NCBI GenBank assembly: GCA_947499955.1
Contig: CANMQI010000003.1
Location: forward strand, 310,001-374,000
DNA from: an uncultured Granulosicoccus sp.
Lineage (GTDB): Bacteria > Pseudomonadota > Gammaproteobacteria > Granulosicoccales > Granulosicoccaceae
Length of the DNA stretch: 64,000 nt
Direction: 5' to 3'
Shown here: one piece after another, positions 8,404 through 16,176 of the stretch
How the letters are laid out: every line of letters begins with the position of its first letter
How positions within the stretch are numbered: the first letter of the stretch is position 1
Notes under the pieces: model-generated
Database searches by the model: none
What the model was told of the DNA's origin: nothing
Seen by the model: the letters and a program-made list of their open reading frames with translations, nothing else
Made by a program: the position numbers and the translations under genes

Positions 8404-9149
8404 ATACCTACGATTACACCGATCGAGTCGCAGTCGTTACCGGTGGCTGCAACGGCATCGGCGCCGCGGTTACCCAACGGCTTGTCCAGTCCGGCGCAAG
8501 AGTGGCTGTGTGGGATATGGACATCACGACGGTCGAACCCGCTATCAGCCAACTGCCGGAGAGCAGCGTCAAGCTGGTGCAGGTGGATGTCAGCAATCTG
8601 GAAGAGGTGGAAGCGGCACGCTTGATCACCGAGCAGAGCTTTGCCGGCGTGGACATCCTGATCAACAGCGCCGGCATCGCAGGCCCTACCAGCACACTGG
8701 CTGACTATGACGCGCAGATGTGGCGCAAGGTGCAATCGGTCAATCTGGACGGCACCTTCCATACCTGCAAGGCACTGACCCCGGGAATGATGGAAAGAGG
8801 CTATGGCCGGATCGTCAATGTCGCCTCCATTGCCGGCAAGGAAGGCAACCCCAATGCTTCCGCCTATTCCGCATCGAAAGCCGCTGTCATCGCACTGACA
8901 AAGTCCCTGGGCAAGGAGTTGGCCTCTCAGGATATCTCGGTGAATTGCATTACCCCGGCGACGGCTCGTACACGCATCCTGGATCAGGTCAGTCAGGAAT
9001 TCATTGACTACATGCTGTCCAGGATACCGCGCGGCCGTTTCGTGACAGTCGAGGAAATCAGCAGCATGGTCCTGTGGATGGCATCGGCAGAGAACTCGTT
9101 CACCACGGGCTCCGTCTTCGATTTATCCGGCGGTAGAGCAACCTACTGA
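8400..9149 (+). CDS. SDR-family NAD(P)-dependent oxidoreductase
   Basis: This is a 249-residue classical short-chain dehydrogenase. The nucleotide-binding motif is VVTGGCNGIGAAV, followed by the NSAG motif (INSAGIAG), catalytic Ser in NVASIAGKEG, and the Y-x3-K pair in ASAYSASKAAV. The C-terminus SGGRATY is typical for FabG-like sugar-alcohol dehydrogenases. Its ATG overlaps the enolase-paralogue TGA, so it is the third gene of the coupled operon. It presumably oxidises a hydroxyl or reduces a ketone in the same pathway; cofactor preference and substrate are not determined. Confidence 0.9.
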   Translation: MNTYDYTDRVAVVTGGCNGIGAAVTQRLVQSGARVAVWDMDITTVEPAISQLPESSVKLVQVDVSNLEEVEAARLITEQSFAGVDILINSAGIAGPTSTLADYDAQMWRKVQSVNLDGTFHTCKALTPGMMERGYGRIVNVASIAGKEGNPNASAYSASKAAVIALTKSLGKELASQDISVNCITPATARTRILDQVSQEFIDYMLSRIPRGRFVTVEEISSMVLWMASAENSFTTGSVFDLSGGRATY

Positions 9150-9263
9150 CATTGATCGGTATCACCGCGTCAGGCAGCTGTCTTGTCGCGACAGCCCGCG
9201 CCGAAAACCCATCCAGACGGCGACTCGTGCAACAATCAGCCTCTGACGATTGACGGAGTAAGG

Positions 9264-10661
9264 GTGTTGATACACCGGTTTTTCTTCCGGCAGGTGGATG
9301 CTGCATCGCTTGCCGTGTTTCGCATGATGTTTGGCGCCCTGCTGCTGTTCGAGGCAGTCAACTACGGTGCCTTTCTGTGCCTGGACTGCCTGTACCGGGA
9401 TACGGAGCTGTTGTTCAAATACCCCGGCTTCGCATGGGTCAGCGTGCCTCCCGATCCGTGGTTGCGACTCAGCTACGCGCTACTTGGCGTGGCCGCCGTC
9501 GGTGTCATGACCGGAACGTTCTACCGCGCCTCCATCATCATCTGCACCCTGCTGTTCAGCTGGCACTTTCTGTTCGACCAGGCGCTGTACCTGAACCACT
9601 TCTACATGGTGATTCTGTTCTGCCTCATCCTGTGCTTTGCGCCGGCCAACCGTCTGTGGTCGGTCGACGCCTGGCGCAAGCCGGCGCTACGCTCCGAGAC
9701 CATTCCCAACTGGAGCCGTTTCTGGCTTGGTGCCCAGCTGGAAATCATCCTGCTCTACGCCGGCATCGTCAAGATCAACCACGACTGGCTGAATCTTGAA
9801 CCCATGCGTCTGTGGATGACCAAACGTAGTCAGGATGAGGCCGCCATTTTCCAGTTTCTCACGCAGGACTGGGGTATTGCGGCAGCCAGCTACGGGGCCA
9901 TCATCCTGCACCTGGTCGGCGCTCCACTGCTGCTGTGGCGACGCACCCGACTGGCGGTCTTCTGCCTCTATGCCTTCTTTCACCTGACCAATGCCATGGT
10001 GTTCGACATCGGCATCTTTCCCTTCATGACGCTGGCCGCCACCTTGCTGTTGTTTGATCCGGACTGGCCACGGCAGCTCATTCGTTGGTGGCTGTCGCGA
10101 CAGGAGGCCGGCACACGGCTGCGCTGGCATGTGCTGGCGACACCGGCGGCAAGCGCCCCTCGGGGCCACACCGCTGCCAGTAGTCGCATCCTGTCATACG
10201 TCATCGTTGCCGGGATCAGTCTCTGGCTGGTGATGCAGACCATCGTGCCACTTCGCCATCTTGCCGCACCCGGCAATGTTGCCTGGAACGAGGATGGCCA
10301 TCAGTTCAGCTGGCGCATGAAGCTGCGCTCCAAACAGGGTAGCGTGCGTTTCATTGTCGTCACCGACGATGGCAAGCGGATTATCGTGAAACCGTCGGAT
10401 CATCTCAACCCGCGCCAGGTACGGACCCTGTCCTGTATCCCGGATCTGATCTGGCAGTTTGCACAGTTCCTCGACACCCGTTATCGAGAAACCGAAGGAC
10501 AGGATGTCAAGGTGTATGCGCAAGCGAGCTGCTCACTGAACGATCGGCCGCCGGCACACCTTGTCGACAATCGCATCGACCTCTCGGCCATACCCAGAGA
10601 CGAACCCGTCAGTAACTGGGTTCTGCCGCTGACGACGCCTTTGAGGCAATCCTGGTTCTGA
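9264..10661 (+). CDS. Vitamin K-dependent gamma-carboxylase-like (HTTM) membrane protein
   Basis: This 465-residue protein has several hydrophobic segments and matches the membrane half of gamma-glutamyl carboxylase throughout. Segments include ASLAVFRMMFG, LNHFYMVILF, ANRLWSVDAW, YAGIVKINHDW and FHLTNAMVFDIGIFPF. The positions of human catalytic Lys218 (AGIVKINHDW) and His160 (LNHFYM) are kept. Homology continues through FSWRMKLRSKQGSVRF and SLNDRPPAHLVDNRIDL to NWVLPL. The C-terminal luminal beta-sandwich of the animal enzyme is absent. I prefer the GTG at 9264 with GGAG 5 nt upstream; TTG at 9183 is an alternative. It lies 114 bp after the SDR gene. The substrate is unknown. Confidence 0.85.
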   Translation: MLIHRFFFRQVDAASLAVFRMMFGALLLFEAVNYGAFLCLDCLYRDTELLFKYPGFAWVSVPPDPWLRLSYALLGVAAVGVMTGTFYRASIIICTLLFSWHFLFDQALYLNHFYMVILFCLILCFAPANRLWSVDAWRKPALRSETIPNWSRFWLGAQLEIILLYAGIVKINHDWLNLEPMRLWMTKRSQDEAAIFQFLTQDWGIAAASYGAIILHLVGAPLLLWRRTRLAVFCLYAFFHLTNAMVFDIGIFPFMTLAATLLLFDPDWPRQLIRWWLSRQEAGTRLRWHVLATPAASAPRGHTAASSRILSYVIVAGISLWLVMQTIVPLRHLAAPGNVAWNEDGHQFSWRMKLRSKQGSVRFIVVTDDGKRIIVKPSDHLNPRQVRTLSCIPDLIWQFAQFLDTRYRETEGQDVKVYAQASCSLNDRPPAHLVDNRIDLSAIPRDEPVSNWVLPLTTPLRQSWF

Positions 10662-10678
10662 CTGTGCGCTGTAGGTCG

Positions 10679-10742
10679 GACCAGATAACTCGCCTGACTC
10701 GGCCGCTCCTGCTCCGAATTTCAAACATGGTCTGATCTGGTC
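10679..10742. terminator. Inverted repeat downstream of the carboxylase-like gene
   Basis: GACCAGAT (10679-10686) and ATCTGGTC (10735-10742) are perfect 8-bp inverted repeats 48 nt apart, followed by GATTTTATCC. It may be a terminator. The following AT-rich stretch 10755-10820 probably holds the promoter of the sugar ABC operon, although I cannot assign -35 and -10 boxes with confidence. Confidence 0.35.
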
Positions 10743-10873
10743 GATTTTATCCTGCATTTCATATGCCTTTTTCACTTAAATAATATATCATCTTGTTTCG
10801 ATAATCTTTTCTATCACGGTGTCTGCTGATCTTTCATGGCGTTCATCCAGTGATTCCGATCAGGGGATATCAG

Positions 10874-12064
10874 ATGTCAACGGTAACGCTCAAGAACCTC
10901 AGCAAGCGTTATGACGGTGCTGCTGCCGCCGCATTGGTCGATCTGAACATATCGATCAACGACGGCGAGTTTCTTGTACTGGTCGGACCATCGGGTTGCG
11001 GCAAATCAACTGCCCTGAAGATGATTGGCGGGCTTGAAGAGATTTCCGGTGGCGAGGTGTATATCGGCGATCGACTGGTCAACGATTTCGCCTCGCGAGA
11101 TCGTGACATCGCCATGGTCTTCCAATCGTATGCGCTCTATCCGCACATGAGTGTCTACAACAATATTGCCTTCCCCTTGCAGATTGCAAAGGTCGATCGC
11201 GCAGACATGGACAAGCGCGTCAGGGACGTTGCAAAGATACTGCAACTTGAACCCTTCCTTGATCGACGTCCCGGCAATCTTTCCGGTGGGCAGAGACAAC
11301 GCGTCGCCATGGGGCGGGCCATCGTCAGACGGCCTTCGGTGTTTCTGATGGATGAACCACTTTCCAACCTCGATGCGAAACTGCGGGTGAAGATGCGCTC
11401 CGAGGTAGCCCGGATTCAGCGTCAATTACAGGTGACCACCATCTATGTCACCCATGATCAGGTCGAGGCCATGACCATGGGTGACCGAGTTGCACTGATG
11501 CGAGATGGTGTTCTGCAACAGATCGATACGCCTCATGAGATCTACCACGAACCCCGCAACACCTTCGTCGCCTCGTTCATTGGCTCGCCCGCCATGAACC
11601 TGTTTCGTGCCCGTCTGACCAGCGAGGGTGACCACATGCGCGTGCAACTGGGCGATCAGAACCTCGCCATCACCACCCTGACTCATCAGAGATATCCACG
11701 CATCGATCAGCACGTGAATGGCGAGGTCATCGTCGGCATCAGACCGGAAGACCTGGAGGATGCAGCCCTGCTACCCGAGCATCCCGACGAGCAATGCCTG
11801 ACTGCCCCCATCAGCCTGCTCGAGTCACTCGGCTCGGATCAGATGGCACATGTGAAGCTGCAGGCCGAGAACATCAGGGATATCGATGAAGAGGATGAGG
11901 AGCTCATGGCAACAGATGACAGTGACGGCAGTGGCATCTGCATATGCCGTTTCGCCGCGCAATCCGACGCAAGAGTCGGGGACACGGTCAAGATCGCTGT
12001 CGCTTGCGACCGTCTGCATTTCTTTGACTCATCGACAGGACTGGCCCTGCGAAACCAGACTTGA
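10874..12064 (+). CDS. Sugar ABC importer ATPase (UgpC/MsmK type)
   Basis: This 396-residue ATPase of the MalK/UgpC/MsmK group energises a CUT1 sugar importer on the cytoplasmic side. Motifs are Walker A GPSGCGKST, Q-loop VFQSYALYPHMSV, signature LSGGQRQRVAMGRAI, Walker B VFLMDEPLSNLDAKLR and switch His in VTHDQ. A C-terminal TOBE regulatory domain follows, with an acidic stretch (DIDEEDEELMATDDSDGSG). I chose ATG 10874 because AGGGGA lies upstream; a GTG at 10850 is also in frame. It leads the operon with a binding protein and two permeases behind it. Confidence 0.93.
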   Translation: MSTVTLKNLSKRYDGAAAAALVDLNISINDGEFLVLVGPSGCGKSTALKMIGGLEEISGGEVYIGDRLVNDFASRDRDIAMVFQSYALYPHMSVYNNIAFPLQIAKVDRADMDKRVRDVAKILQLEPFLDRRPGNLSGGQRQRVAMGRAIVRRPSVFLMDEPLSNLDAKLRVKMRSEVARIQRQLQVTTIYVTHDQVEAMTMGDRVALMRDGVLQQIDTPHEIYHEPRNTFVASFIGSPAMNLFRARLTSEGDHMRVQLGDQNLAITTLTHQRYPRIDQHVNGEVIVGIRPEDLEDAALLPEHPDEQCLTAPISLLESLGSDQMAHVKLQAENIRDIDEEDEELMATDDSDGSGICICRFAAQSDARVGDTVKIAVACDRLHFFDSSTGLALRNQT

Positions 12065-12083
12065 CACCACCCAAGGAGAAGAC

Positions 12084-13307
12084 ATGAATAACACCATCAA
12101 GACCGGACTGCTGGCCGCTGTAGTGGCCTCCAGCCTGGGAGTCAACACAGCCCTCATTGCCGAGGACACGGTCACGTTGAGCCTGTGGCACCAGCATCCC
12201 GAATGGCGCGCCAAGACCCAGGCCATACTCACGGCCTTCGAAAGCGAGCACCCGGGTATCCGGATCGAACTGGAAGAGATTGCCGGCACCAATTACTCGG
12301 CTCGCCTGAACACCGCGCTGGCCGCAGGCGAAGCCCCTGACCTGTTTGGACTGCCCGCAGGGCCCGAAACCGCGACGGCAGCCGCTTCCGGTTATGCCGC
12401 TGAATTGACCGGCTTGCTCGATACCTCTTCGCTGCGTGAACCCGCTCTGGAAGCGATAGACAATGACGGCAAGGTCTTCGGCGCTCCCATACTCGGCGCC
12501 TACTCCGTCGGGCTCTACTACCATCGAGACATACTCGCAGACCTGGGCATGGAACCACCCACCAACCAGGCCGAATTCATGAGCATGTGTGCCGCCATGA
12601 AGGACAAGGGAATAACCCCTCTGGTGGTACCGGCCTCGGACGGCATCGTCCCCTCGTTCATCTACATGATGCTGACCTCCAGTGTCATGGGCGCCGACGG
12701 CTTTGCCGATTTGCGCAAGGGCAATCGCAAATTCACCGACCCCGATATGCTCGAGGCTGCACGCTTCCTGCAAGAGATGGCTGATTGCATGCAGCCTGGC
12801 GCTGTTTCCACGCCCTATGTGGAAGGCAAGGCTCTGGCGGCAATGAAGCGTGGCGCCATGATGCCCGGAGGCTCGGCCGACTACCCCGGTTATCAGGAAA
12901 TCAACCCGGCAGTGGACCTGGGCGTCGTGCCCTTCCCCGGCGTCGGTGAAAACAAGCCTGCCACCGTCACCGGTCTGGAGTACATCTATCTGGTCAACGC
13001 CGAGTCCGAACACCAGGAAGAGGCGATTACCTTCCTCAACTGGATGCTTCAGGATAAGGCGCAACAGATGGTCGTGGACACCATCACCATGACGACGAAT
13101 CGTAATGTCGTGCCCTCGGAGAATCGCATCCTGGAAGAGTTCGTACAGGCCGCCAGAGTCAATGATGTACGTGTCTTCTACGAGCTACCGGAAACCGGTT
13201 CCGTCTGGAATGTGGTGCAGCAGAACGCAGCCGCGCTACTGATGGGCGAGATGACACCGGAGGATTTTGCCAGCGCCGCGCAGGATGCGGTCAAGCTGTC
13301 CGACTGA
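12084..13307 (+). CDS. Sugar ABC importer substrate-binding protein (family 1)
   Basis: This 407-residue periplasmic binding protein has a signal peptide (about residues 1-30, ending near NTALIAEDTV) and then TLSLWHQHPEWRAKTQAILTAF, typical of family 1 sugar-binding proteins. The PNQAEFMSMC-like and FLNWMLQDKAQQMV regions also fit. An AAGGAG ribosome site precedes the ATG. It follows the ATPase gene by 19 bp and is separated from the first permease by a stem-loop. Context with the divergent LacI/kinase/enolase/SDR genes suggests it may deliver their substrate (inference). Confidence 0.92.
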   Translation: MNNTIKTGLLAAVVASSLGVNTALIAEDTVTLSLWHQHPEWRAKTQAILTAFESEHPGIRIELEEIAGTNYSARLNTALAAGEAPDLFGLPAGPETATAAASGYAAELTGLLDTSSLREPALEAIDNDGKVFGAPILGAYSVGLYYHRDILADLGMEPPTNQAEFMSMCAAMKDKGITPLVVPASDGIVPSFIYMMLTSSVMGADGFADLRKGNRKFTDPDMLEAARFLQEMADCMQPGAVSTPYVEGKALAAMKRGAMMPGGSADYPGYQEINPAVDLGVVPFPGVGENKPATVTGLEYIYLVNAESEHQEEAITFLNWMLQDKAQQMVVDTITMTTNRNVVPSENRILEEFVQAARVNDVRVFYELPETGSVWNVVQQNAAALLMGEMTPEDFASAAQDAVKLSD

Positions 13308-13323
13308 CAGGAATTCAAAAATG

Positions 13324-13348
13324 CAACCGTGGATATCTTCCACGGTTG
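13324..13348 (+). other. Stem-loop between binding-protein and permease genes
   Basis: Perfect 10-bp arms CAACCGTGGA (13324-13333) and TCCACGGTTG (13339-13348) with a 5-nt loop lie 16 bp after the binding-protein stop. No T run follows. Such intercistronic hairpins commonly protect the upstream mRNA or attenuate the downstream genes, giving excess binding protein. Confidence 0.65.
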
Positions 13349-13378
13349 ACCCACTTCTGACTGATATCGGCACTTGCA

Positions 13379-14305
13379 ATGTCTCACCCCAAGCCTCAAT
13401 CATCATTCAGCAGCACCTACGGCCATTTGTGGTTCGTGTTGCCGGGTTTCGCATTCTTTCTCGCTGTCATGTTGATCCCGCTGATTCTGGCGGTTGGCAT
13501 TTCCATGACAAACTGGACCGGCTTCGGCAACGACCTGCAATTTGTCGGACTGGACAATTACACCGAACTACTCTCCTACTGGCCGTTCTATCGCGCCGCC
13601 ATGCACAACGCCATCATCTTTCTTGCCATACTGCTGTTCCAGCATACGGTCGGTCTGTATCTGGCTGTACTGCTGAACGAAAAACCACGCTTCATGCAGT
13701 TCTACCGGACGGTCCTGTTCCTGCCCGTCATCATGTCGCTGGTCGCCACCGGCTTCATCTGGACACTGATGCTGTCCCCCAACATCGGACTGATCAACCC
13801 TCTGCTGCAGACCCTGGGCCTGGGCTTTCTGGCCGGGAACTGGCTGTCCGATCCCGATCTGGCCCTGCCTGCCATCATCTTCGTCACCGCCTGGAACAGC
13901 ATGGGCTGGGCCATCATCATCTACCTGTCAGGCTTGCAGAACATCCCCGAAGAGTTGAAGCAAGCCGCGGCCATGGATGGTGCCAACACCCGTCAGATAT
14001 TCTGGAGAGTGGTGTTTCCTCAGCTCTCACCGGCATTCACGGCACTTACCGTGCTGACCTTTATCGGCACCTTCCGCACCTTTGACGTGGTCTATGTACT
14101 CACAGGCCCCCTGGGCGCTCCCAACTTCGCCACCGATGTCGTGGGCACATTGATCTACCGAACCGCATTCGGTGGCTCATCCTTTTCCAGTGCGGATATC
14201 CGCTTTGCCTTCGGTCTGGCCATGGCTCTCATGCTGATGCTGGTCATGGCAGGATTCTGCTACCTGCTGATCCGTGTGCTGCGTAGCCGGGAGATAGAAG
14301 CATGA
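13379..14305 (+). CDS. Sugar ABC importer permease (MalF/UgpA type)
   Basis: This 308-residue inner-membrane permease has about six hydrophobic helices. Its coupling motif reads EELKQAAAMDGANTRQIFWRVVFPQL, the EAA loop that contacts the ATPase. The N-terminal region WFVLPGFAFFLAVMLIPLILAV is typical of the first CUT1 permease. The start lacks a strong ribosome site. Its TGA overlaps the ATG of the second permease. Confidence 0.93.
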   Translation: MSHPKPQSSFSSTYGHLWFVLPGFAFFLAVMLIPLILAVGISMTNWTGFGNDLQFVGLDNYTELLSYWPFYRAAMHNAIIFLAILLFQHTVGLYLAVLLNEKPRFMQFYRTVLFLPVIMSLVATGFIWTLMLSPNIGLINPLLQTLGLGFLAGNWLSDPDLALPAIIFVTAWNSMGWAIIIYLSGLQNIPEELKQAAAMDGANTRQIFWRVVFPQLSPAFTALTVLTFIGTFRTFDVVYVLTGPLGAPNFATDVVGTLIYRTAFGGSSFSSADIRFAFGLAMALMLMLVMAGFCYLLIRVLRSREIEA

Positions 14306-15171
14306 CTCAGACACAGACCCGACAGCTGCAACGCTCACAAAGTGATCTGGGCATTCTGATGGGCAAGACGGCGCGAACCCTGGTGCTGCTTGTCGCCTCG
14401 ATCTGGGTATTGGCGCCGCTGATCCTGATGATCATCGCCTCGTTCAAGTCGGTGCCCGAGTTCTTCATGAACCCCTTCGGTCTGCCCGATGAGTGGATGT
14501 TCTCCAATTATTCAAGAGCCTGGACGGATGCGAACCTGTCTCTGACCTTGCCCAATACCATTATCGTGACAACCGTCGCCGTTCTGGTCAGCACCCTGCT
14601 GTCATCCATGATTGCCTATGGACTCAGTCGCAAGAAAAAGAAGTACGCCATGGGGCTGTACACCCTGTTTGTCTCTGGCCTGCTGGTCCCCGTGCAAGCC
14701 ATCATCCTGCCACTGTTCATCGTGCTCAAGGCCATCGGCTTTTTCGGCACACTGATGGCCCTCATCTTCCCCTACATTGCGATGGGACTGCCGTTGGGGG
14801 TGCTGGTATTGACACCAATAGCATCGGCCCTGCCACATGAACTGATCCAGGCGGCTCGCATGGATGGCGCCTCGGAATGGCAGATATTCAGCCGGATTGT
14901 TCTGCCATTGATGAAGCCCGGGCTGATATCGGTATCGATCCTGAATGGGGTGTGGATGTGGAACGAGTTCTTCATTCCCCTCATCCTCGCATTCAAACCC
15001 GAAGTGCAGACCATGCCAGTCGGTATCGTCTCCTTCATCGGCGCCTATTCCACCGAGTGGGGACTCGTATTTTCCAGCGTCATCGTGTCAACCCTCCCGG
15101 TCGTGATTGCCTACCTGTTCATGACACGACAATTCCAGTCAGGATTGACAGCCGGGGCCGTCAAGGGATGA
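14302..15171 (+). CDS. Sugar ABC importer permease (MalG/UgpE type)
   Basis: This 289-residue second CUT1 permease has about six membrane segments and the EAA loop ELIQAARMDGASEWQIFSRIVLPLMKPGL. WNEFFIPLILAFKPEVQTMPVG near the C-terminus is characteristic of MalG/UgpE partners. It starts with an ATGA overlap with the preceding permease and ends the four-gene importer operon. Tandem hairpins lie about 40 bp downstream. Confidence 0.93.
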   Translation: MTQTQTRQLQRSQSDLGILMGKTARTLVLLVASIWVLAPLILMIIASFKSVPEFFMNPFGLPDEWMFSNYSRAWTDANLSLTLPNTIIVTTVAVLVSTLLSSMIAYGLSRKKKKYAMGLYTLFVSGLLVPVQAIILPLFIVLKAIGFFGTLMALIFPYIAMGLPLGVLVLTPIASALPHELIQAARMDGASEWQIFSRIVLPLMKPGLISVSILNGVWMWNEFFIPLILAFKPEVQTMPVGIVSFIGAYSTEWGLVFSSVIVSTLPVVIAYLFMTRQFQSGLTAGAVKG

Positions 15172-15213
15172 CCTGCGAGGTCTCTGGCCGCGTTTGAAGG
15201 TTCAACCAGGCGT

Positions 15214-15254
15214 CGATCACACACCCGTGTGATCGCTTGCCATCAGCGCAAGCG
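15214..15254. terminator. Tandem hairpins between convergent operons
   Basis: CGATCACAC (15214-15222) pairs with GTGTGATCG (15227-15235) across a 4-nt loop. A second pair, CGCTTGC (15234-15240) and GCAAGCG (15248-15254), follows directly. They lie between the permease gene and the opposing GntR gene and probably act as a bidirectional 3' end. Confidence 0.5.
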
Positions 15255-15305
15255 AAAGTCGATAGGGATTCAGATATCAGGCAGAGCAAAGGCTCTGCCG
15301 ATCAT

Positions 15306-15983
15306 TCAGGGCGTCATTCCCAGTACACGCATCTGTTGCGACATCTGTACGAACGAACCCTGTGTATGCATGCGAATCACCCGTACCGATTCTTCGACAT
15401 CATTGCGCCTCAAGGCGTCCAGCAGCATGCGATGCTCGGCAATGATGGCCTCATGCCGGGGTGCCTTGATACTGAGTTTAGCGCCATGAACGTTGAGCGC
15501 ACGACGCAGTTTTCTCCAGGTGTCAGCCGCTTGCTGGTTGTAATGGCGTTTGCAGATGGTCCAGTGAAATTCGCCATCGAGCTTGCGAAAGGTTGATAGA
15601 TCGGCAATGGGGACCTCTTCTATCTGCTTCTGGATGGCCTCCATCTCATCCAGCAGATCCGGCGGCGCGAATTCGGCGAACCAGGAAACGAAATACGGCT
15701 CCAGCAGCTCCAGAATCTCGAAGATGTTCTGGATCGTGTTGGCGTCACCCTTGCGAATCGTTGCACCGCGATTCGGGCTGATATCGACATAGCCTTCTCC
15801 CTGCATTCGCCGCAGCACTTCACGCACCGGACTTGTACTGACACCATAGCGTCTGGCCAGCTCGGCCACCTTGAGGCGCTGCCCGCCCTCCAGCTCACCG
15901 GTCGAGATGTCATTGAGCACGGCCTCGTAAAGTGAGCTCGTGTCGTCACCATCGGTGCTGCTTTCCGAGAAGCTGAATTTCAT
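15306..15983 (-). CDS. GntR-family (FadR/FCD) transcriptional regulator
   Basis: A winged helix occupies about the first 80 residues (LYEAVLNDISTGELEGGQRLKVAELARRYGVSTSPVREVLRRMQGEGYV). An all-helical FCD ligand domain follows, with LDGEFHWTICKRH and HRMLLDALRRNDVEESVRVIRMH carrying likely metal-binding Asp/His residues. I chose the ATG at 15983 (MKFSFSES) with GGAAAAG upstream; ATG 15995 or a TTG at 16037 are alternatives. It is divergent from the sulfatase operon, with repeated TCATGA motifs between, so it probably represses that operon until a small organic acid is present. Confidence 0.9.
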   Translation of the reverse strand: MKFSFSESSTDGDDTSSLYEAVLNDISTGELEGGQRLKVAELARRYGVSTSPVREVLRRMQGEGYVDISPNRGATIRKGDANTIQNIFEILELLEPYFVSWFAEFAPPDLLDEMEAIQKQIEEVPIADLSTFRKLDGEFHWTICKRHYNQQAADTWRKLRRALNVHGAKLSIKAPRHEAIIAEHRMLLDALRRNDVEESVRVIRMHTQGSFVQMSQQMRVLGMTP

Positions 15984-16051
15984 GTTCTTTTCCATGCGCG
16001 TATTTGACCAGTTCATCAATGGGTTAATCAAGAACAATCGCTCATGAAGCC

Positions 16052-16082
16052 CATTTCGTATATTATTTCATGAGTTTCATGA
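16052..16082. promoter_or_regulatory. Candidate GntR operator: three TCATGA motifs
   Basis: TCATGA occurs at 16052-16057, 16068-16073 and 16077-16082. The last two are separated by GTT and form an inverted repeat (TCATGA-GTT-TCATGA). They lie in the AT-rich gap between the divergent regulator and the sulfatase operon, the expected place for an autoregulated operator. Confidence 0.5.
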
Positions 16083-16125
16083 TACATTATCACTCAGATG
16101 ATCAACTAGTGAGGAACGCGAATCC

Positions 16126-16176
16126 ATGAGTACACGGTTAATCAGGCATGCAACGGGACCTCGCTCCCATGACTGA
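16126..16176 (+). CDS. Possible 16-codon leader ORF overlapping the sulfatase start
   Basis: ATG at 16126 is preceded by GAGGAAC with good spacing and encodes a 16-residue peptide (MSTRLIRHATGPRSHD) ending at TGA 16174-16176. That stop overlaps the sulfatase start region, which itself has no good ribosome site. Ribosomes finishing the leader could re-initiate on the sulfatase gene. No homology is claimed and it may be fortuitous. Confidence 0.3.
   Translation: MSTRLIRHATGPRSHD

Noticed and set aside
10874-12064. Acidic insertion in the ABC ATPase C-terminus as a novel domain
   Set aside because: Acidic, variable insertions in the TOBE region occur in other UgpC/MsmK-type ATPases, so it is not a strong anomaly.
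11988-13064. Long open frame on the minus strand opposite the sugar binding-protein gene
   Set aside because: It mirrors a clearly homologous plus-strand gene, has no recognisable motifs and results from codon bias.
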